Below, one piece after another: positions 60,218 through 64,000 of a stretch of DNA of 64,000 nucleotides. Every line of letters begins with the position of its first letter. Positions within the stretch are counted from its first letter, which is position 1. Both the position numbers and the translations under genes were made by a program. Origin of the DNA: JARIHD01 sp964610985 (lineage in GTDB: Bacteria; Patescibacteriota; Saccharimonadia; Saccharimonadales; UBA4665); NCBI GenBank assembly GCA_964610985.1, contig CAZSZJ010000002.1, positions 13,941 through 77,940 on the forward strand, written 5' to 3'. The notes under the pieces are model-generated. The model did not search any database. It was given only the letters and a program-made list of their open reading frames with translations, and was not told where the DNA came from.

Positions 60218-60850
60218 CTAGGGCTGCTGTGCGACGGTTAACTGCAAGATTTTTTGCGTGCTTAGGCCGGTTGCGCCGTCTTTGAGCGTTACGGTCAGCT
60301 GGTAATTGCCTGGCGTAACATTTTCGGTTTTGAGGCGGATGGTTGTATTTGCTTGATCTTTTTGATCGATGGTTACAGTGAGTCCGTTTGGCACGCTATC
60401 CCCATTAACCGACCAGGTTAGTGGCGTGCTGCTGCTTGTGGTGGTCGCGGTTATAGTATGCGAACTACTACCCTGCATGGTTAGATTGCCGACCGGGAGC
60501 GTTAGCTCCGGAGCAACTGGACTTGCAGGCTGCTTGTCCGGGGCTTGTGCGGCTTTTGACGTATCGGCCGACGTGGTTGCCTCTGCTTTAGGGATGGACT
60601 GTCCGGATTCATCCTTGGCCTCTTGTCTGTTGAGCCCTTTGAGGTCGGACGGGGACGGCTGATTGGCTTCTTCGGGATCGGTTTTGCTTTGTTCAAAACT
60701 GGCGGTGTCGTGTGAGCCATTTGAAAGCGCGCTTGCGACCATGGTGATACCGGTAACGGTCAGTGTTAAAACGGCCAACGAAATAAAGATTGGCTTGTAC
60801 CGGCGTGCCCCAATGATTGAGGCCACATAGCTAAGGAATTTTACGAGCAT
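60218..60850 (-). CDS. Anchored protein with an Ig-like domain
   Basis: 210 residues: N-terminal membrane helix (PIFISLAVLTLTVTGITMVASAL), a Ser/Pro/Ala/Asp-rich linker (about 45-115) and a C-terminal beta-sandwich of putative-Ig type (LTLPVGNLTMQG, TPLTWSVNGDSVPNGLTVTI, TTIRLKTENVTPGNYQLTVTLKDG). Displayed outside the membrane. A ribosome binding site (GAGG) and a 27-nt leader from TATACT. Confidence 0.65.
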   Translation of the reverse strand: MLVKFLSYVASIIGARRYKPIFISLAVLTLTVTGITMVASALSNGSHDTASFEQSKTDPEEANQPSPSDLKGLNRQEAKDESGQSIPKAEATTSADTSKAAQAPDKQPASPVAPELTLPVGNLTMQGSSSHTITATTTSSSTPLTWSVNGDSVPNGLTVTIDQKDQANTTIRLKTENVTPGNYQLTVTLKDGATGLSTQKILQLTVAQQP

Positions 60851-60921
60851 TTTACCTCATAACTCTTATCTAAGTTCAGTATACCACAAGCAGCATCGCC
60901 AAACAACTTGCGGCGATGATT

Positions 60922-61707
60922 CTACCCCTGTTGTGGGTGATCCGATCGGGGCGGCCGCGGCACAAACATGCTTGTTTTGGCGGCGTATGCGGCGAAGGCC
61001 GGGTTGTCCTGCATTTTGCGTTCCAGCAGCGGGATGCCGGAGATTTTTAAGATGAGCACGGTAATAACCGCTGGCCCAATGATGCCAGCTGTCGCCGACA
61101 AGCCGGATAGCGACAAAATAAAGATGCCCCACCACTGCGTGACTTCGCCAAAGTAATTTGGGTGACGGGTGTAACGCCAGAGACCGGTGGTCATGATTTT
61201 GCCTTTATTGATGGGGTTTTGGATAAAACGCGTCAGTTGCCAGTCGCCAATGCTTTCAAAAAAGAAGCCGACCGTCCAGATGACGAAACCAAAGTATTGC
61301 CATGCGCCGGTAGATTGCGTGAGTCCGTTTGCGAGGATTACGGGCGTGGAAATAAGCAGCAATAGCAAGCCTTGGGCTAGGAACACATTAGTATAAGTGC
61401 GGATAAAAACACCTTTGCCCCACTTGGCGCGCATTTCGGCGTAGCGACGATCTTCTGTTTTATGCCGGTTACGCAGGAAGATATGCGTGCTGAGGCGCAA
61501 ACCCCAGATGGTTACCAGGATATTGATAGCAAGTGCGACCCCACTGGGCGTGTCCGCGAGCATGTAGGCACCCCAAGCGACAATAACAAAACCAAGTCCC
61601 CAGGCTGTATCCGCCACGTCGCTACGTTTTAATGCAACTGAAACGACAAACCATGTGGACATATAAATCAATACCATGAGGGTCAGCGTAGCCCAAAGCT
61701 CTATCAT
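60922..61707 (-). CDS. DUF1295 / steroid-5-alpha-reductase-like membrane protein
   Basis: 261 residues from ATG at 61707, which overlaps the upstream TGA (ATGA). About six helices; the C-terminal signature LWRYTRHPNYFGEVTQWWGIFILSLS is that of DUF1295/isoprenylcysteine-methyltransferase-fold proteins that bind NADPH or SAM, followed by ISGIPLLERKMQDNPAFAAYAAKTSMFVP. Reaction unknown. The frame extends 21 codons upstream without support. Confidence 0.8.
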   Translation of the reverse strand: MIELWATLTLMVLIYMSTWFVVSVALKRSDVADTAWGLGFVIVAWGAYMLADTPSGVALAINILVTIWGLRLSTHIFLRNRHKTEDRRYAEMRAKWGKGVFIRTYTNVFLAQGLLLLLISTPVILANGLTQSTGAWQYFGFVIWTVGFFFESIGDWQLTRFIQNPINKGKIMTTGLWRYTRHPNYFGEVTQWWGIFILSLSGLSATAGIIGPAVITVLILKISGIPLLERKMQDNPAFAAYAAKTSMFVPRPPRSDHPQQG

Positions 61708-62105
61708 GCCCACCATTTTCCTATATGATACGCCGCCACGGCCGTAATGCCGCTGATGAAGGCGCCCCATGCCAGATCGATGAGGGTGAGCTTAAGTGGC
61801 CAATCTTTGAGTGTGGCCAAATTGGTCAAGTCGTAGGTGGCATACGCCACAAGTCCAAAAAACGCGCCGGCAAACAGCGCATATTGCCAGGAAGTTTTTT
61901 CGACCGCTGGCTGTATGACAAAAAATACGAGCGCCAAAATATACAGCACATAAAAGCCGACAGCAGCAACCATCTGCGGCTGTTCGCGCAGCATGTCGCC
62001 AAGCGCTGAACGATACATGCCGCGGGCGATAACACCCAACCAAACGGCATCAATGGCAACAAAGACCATCGAACAAGCAAGTGCAAGTTTTAAAAATATA
62101 GGCAT
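61704..62105 (-). CDS. DUF2177 membrane protein
   Basis: 133 residues, four helices: MVFVAIDAVWLGVIARGMYRSALG at the start and ATYDLTNLATLKDWPLKLTLIDLAWGAFISG at the end are characteristic of DUF2177. Function unknown. DUF2177 and DUF1295 genes occurring side by side suggests a shared lipid-related pathway. Translationally coupled to the next gene. Confidence 0.85.
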   Translation of the reverse strand: MPIFLKLALACSMVFVAIDAVWLGVIARGMYRSALGDMLREQPQMVAAVGFYVLYILALVFFVIQPAVEKTSWQYALFAGAFFGLVAYATYDLTNLATLKDWPLKLTLIDLAWGAFISGITAVAAYHIGKWWA

Positions 62106-62156
62106 ATTACATAGTGTACGTCAGCTGGACCTAAAGGCCCATTGACCGCTGACCGG

Positions 62157-62375
62157 CTATTTTTTGTGGCCAAAAGCTGACTTTGCTTTGTCGACGATGG
62201 CTTCCCCTACTTGGACGGCTGTTGAGATAGCGTGCAACTTTTCTTCGATACTGCGCTGGATCAGATGGATTTTGTGCTTAATAATCAGCATGGCTACTAT
62301 TACAACGATCATCAATACAAACATGACTGCCATATAGATGATGCCCATGGTGTAAAAAACTTCTTGTAATTCCAT
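62157..62375 (-). CDS. Small single-helix membrane protein, 72 aa
   Basis: Not recognised. One long hydrophobic helix (IIYMAVMFVLMIVVIVAMLII) then a basic, amphipathic helix (KHKIHLIQRSIEEKLHAISTAVQVGEAIVDKAKSAFGHKK). AAGGGGG upstream of ATG gives a clear ribosome binding site. 14 nt after the large gene before it, so co-transcribed. Confidence 0.7.
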   Translation of the reverse strand: MELQEVFYTMGIIYMAVMFVLMIVVIVAMLIIKHKIHLIQRSIEEKLHAISTAVQVGEAIVDKAKSAFGHKK

Positions 62376-62389
62376 AATTCCCCCTTATT

Positions 62390-63766
62390 TTATTTTGCTG
62401 TGCGTTCGGCAAAGAGCCGGCCTTTATGTAGTGCTTTGAGCGCCGTCCGGGCGTTATCGTCGGTAAACTTTTTGTCAGTTGTTTTGTAGGGCGTATCTTG
62501 ACGCGTCATGGAATTGGTCAGCGCGTAAATGTATGGACCTTCCACCATGTAGTAAATCTGGGCTTCGTAGGTTGCCTTTGGCGCGGTCGTCTCGCCTTCT
62601 TTTGGCGCACTTTCGGCCGAGGTAACGACCTTTAATCCACCGTCGCCGAGGTCGATATCGCTGTATTGCATCTTTGGGTCTTTGGCTTGTTGGGCTTTGG
62701 CGCTCTCTTTTGAGGCTGCCAGGAATTTCTTGGCTTGTTCATTATTTTCGGTCACGTAAGCTTGCAAAATAAGATAATGCGGGAATTTGCTGGAGAACTC
62801 GTCCTGATTGGATTGCATGGATTTCTGAGAGTCAACTTCGGCTTGGGTGCGGTAGCTGAGAGAGCAGCTCGAATTGAGTACGGGCGGCGTTTTGCCGTCG
62901 CTTTCGACCGGCGAGAATGCCTGTGAACTTGTGATAAAGGTGGGATCGAGCTCCGCATGGTCGCCCATGGCTTTAGTGAGGGTGACGTAATTGACCGAAT
63001 GACAGGTGTCTACAAAGGGATGATTAGCGATTTTTGAGATGCCATTAAAGTTTTTGGGCCCGGCGCTTTTATGCTCGTTAATACGTGTGATGACATCGCT
63101 TGCAACCTTGTCGACTTTCTGCGCGGCCTGGTCGCCGCTGGTATCTTCTTTGGCGAGTGGTGCGGAAATATTTATAACCATATTTTTGTGCAAAATGTTG
63201 GGACGAATAAAGGTGCTGCTGTCGCCCGTCGTTTTGGTGGGTGTACCGTACACGCTGTTTTTATGTGATGCCAAGTTCTTGCCGTTCTTGCCGATTTGGC
63301 TTTTGAGCGCTTCAAAATACGTCTTGGCATCGTCTTCGTTGCCAAATTGGTTGAGCGTGAGTGTTACATTCACGAATGTCGTAAACCTTTCTTCTCCTTC
63401 ACCTTTGGTTTGTTTATCAAATTTAAGGCGGCACTCGCTTGACGCGGCTTTGTAGCCCGTTAGTTTGGTGAGATCAATCTGCTTGTCTTTGGTGTTGTCT
63501 GGGGCGAGAGCAAACGATTCCTCGGCAGCTTGTTTGTTTTTGTCGGTGTTAATGCCCAATGTCTTGGCTATGAAATCAGCGTCAAAAACTCCGCACGCGT
63601 AGACATATGCGTGTTGGCCAACCATCATCGCCGGTCCAGACGGCGGACCAGGGGTGACGAAGGGCGACGTCGGTGATAAGGCCAAAAAGGCAACGCCCGT
63701 AAAGACCGCCACGGCCCCAACAATTCCGGCCACTAGCCTTTTGGTCCCTTGCGGTTTGGATGGCAC
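62390..63766 (-). CDS. Anchored extracytoplasmic protein, 458 aa
   Basis: Not recognised. N-terminal anchor helix (LVAGIVGAVAVFTGVAFLAL), Pro-rich stalk (SPTSPFVTPGPPSGP), then a duplicated domain: ACGVFDADFIAKTLG...SSECRLKF...FEALKSQIG and DTCHSVNYVTLTKAMG...NSSCSLSYRT...KKFLAASKE, each with two Cys and the same strand order, so an internal duplication with probable disulfides. Start is GTG at 63766, 6 nt after AAGGAG. Confidence 0.6.
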   Translation of the reverse strand: MPSKPQGTKRLVAGIVGAVAVFTGVAFLALSPTSPFVTPGPPSGPAMMVGQHAYVYACGVFDADFIAKTLGINTDKNKQAAEESFALAPDNTKDKQIDLTKLTGYKAASSECRLKFDKQTKGEGEERFTTFVNVTLTLNQFGNEDDAKTYFEALKSQIGKNGKNLASHKNSVYGTPTKTTGDSSTFIRPNILHKNMVINISAPLAKEDTSGDQAAQKVDKVASDVITRINEHKSAGPKNFNGISKIANHPFVDTCHSVNYVTLTKAMGDHAELDPTFITSSQAFSPVESDGKTPPVLNSSCSLSYRTQAEVDSQKSMQSNQDEFSSKFPHYLILQAYVTENNEQAKKFLAASKESAKAQQAKDPKMQYSDIDLGDGGLKVVTSAESAPKEGETTAPKATYEAQIYYMVEGPYIYALTNSMTRQDTPYKTTDKKFTDDNARTALKALHKGRLFAERTAK

Positions 63767-63886
63767 TAAATACTCCTTTTGCAGTTTTGTGATCGAATGG
63801 TATTTTCTCAGTTTTAGTGTAACGACACTGTTGGTTTTTTAACAGAGGATAGGTACCAACCTCTGTAATGGCAAGACTTCTGCTTG

Positions 63887-64000
63887 CTAGTTTAGGCGGG
63901 TAACCTTCAGTTTTGCTTGAGCTTCATTGATCTGCTCTAAAATTACGCTAATGCCAGAAGCGGTATCGATAAACCGCGGCTGTCCGGTGTGCAGCAGAGA
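63887..64000 (-). CDS. C-terminal end of an unidentified protein (continues beyond the window)
   Basis: 37 codons and a TAG enter from the right edge on the minus strand: LLHTGQPRFIDTASGISVILEQINEAQAKLKVTRLN. Strand-then-helix text without a recognisable motif. A hairpin (ACAGAGG/CCTCTGT, 63842-63866) lies 20 nt downstream but lacks a U-tract. Confidence 0.5.
   Translation of the reverse strand, partial: SLLHTGQPRFIDTASGISVILEQINEAQAKLKVTRLN

Noticed and set aside
63842..63866. ACAGAGG/CCTCTGT hairpin as terminator of the right-edge gene
   Set aside because: Followed by A residues on the minus strand, so not a rho-independent terminator; the short stem has little other support.

Overview
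The window looks like a chromosomal segment of a Patescibacteria/CPR bacterium, most likely Candidatus Saccharibacteria (TM7). This is a judgement from overall character, not a phylogeny: about half the genes are orphan proteins, genes are tightly packed with many ATGA overlaps, there is little biosynthesis, the surface-glycan gene load is heavy, and many single genes start 6-10 nt downstream of a TATAAT-like box with no ribosome binding site (leaderless pattern). TGA is used as an ordinary stop, so the standard bacterial code applies.

Layout. 1-10.4 kb: a partial HAD-like phosphatase, a VOC protein, two orphans, a dabA-dabB pair (proton-coupled inorganic-carbon uptake) with its own promoter and a dyad operator, a Fic AMPylator, a frameshifted SET-domain gene and tRNA-Asn. 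10.4-19.8 kb: smpB, glycosyltransferases, two tandem clan-A glycoside-hydrolase-like proteins, a corrinoid adenosyltransferase-like ATPase, a glutaredoxin and orphan pairs. 19.9-27.5 kb: a complete F-type ATP synthase operon (atpZ-B-E-F-H-A-G-D-C) in which three unrecognised small ORFs are inserted A-x-G-y-D-z-C, each in contact with or overlapping its atp neighbours. 27.6-30.7 kb: a protein carrying the beta-carbonic-anhydrase ligand pattern, a paralogous orphan pair and an aquaporin-like channel.

30.8-35.6 kb (minus): one operon from a strong promoter: LPXTG mini-protein, processive GT2, a 53-residue membrane protein, a sortase-like protein with altered active site, a second processive GT2 and a glycosidase-like anchored protein. 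I read this as a candidate surface polysaccharide/anchoring system. 36.8-48.3 kb (minus): a small secreted cysteine protein and an eight-gene glycan assembly operon (flippase, polyprenyl-phosphate GT, GT4, GT2, pyruvyl transferase, large AftD-like GT-C with carbohydrate-binding-like domains, second GT-C, small membrane protein).

48.3-54 kb is an accessory region: a decayed IS1595-type transposase with an antisense ORF, an XRE repressor with three 17-bp operators dividing a Nudix branch from a three-gene DUF3800 branch, a candidate ~90-nt structured RNA with its own sigma-70 promoter and terminator, a Rep-relaxation-like protein with a compositionally foreign 5' end, a deaminase and gene remnants. 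54-64 kb: pentapeptide protein, a frameshifted MazG-like gene, a UvrD-type helicase fused to a PD-(D/E)XK nuclease, a type II NADH dehydrogenase and small membrane or anchored proteins.

How it fits together: DabAB, the carbonic-anhydrase-like protein, NDH-2 and the ATP synthase all bear on proton motive force, bicarbonate and redox balance; the two large minus-strand operons build and possibly anchor a cell-surface glycan.
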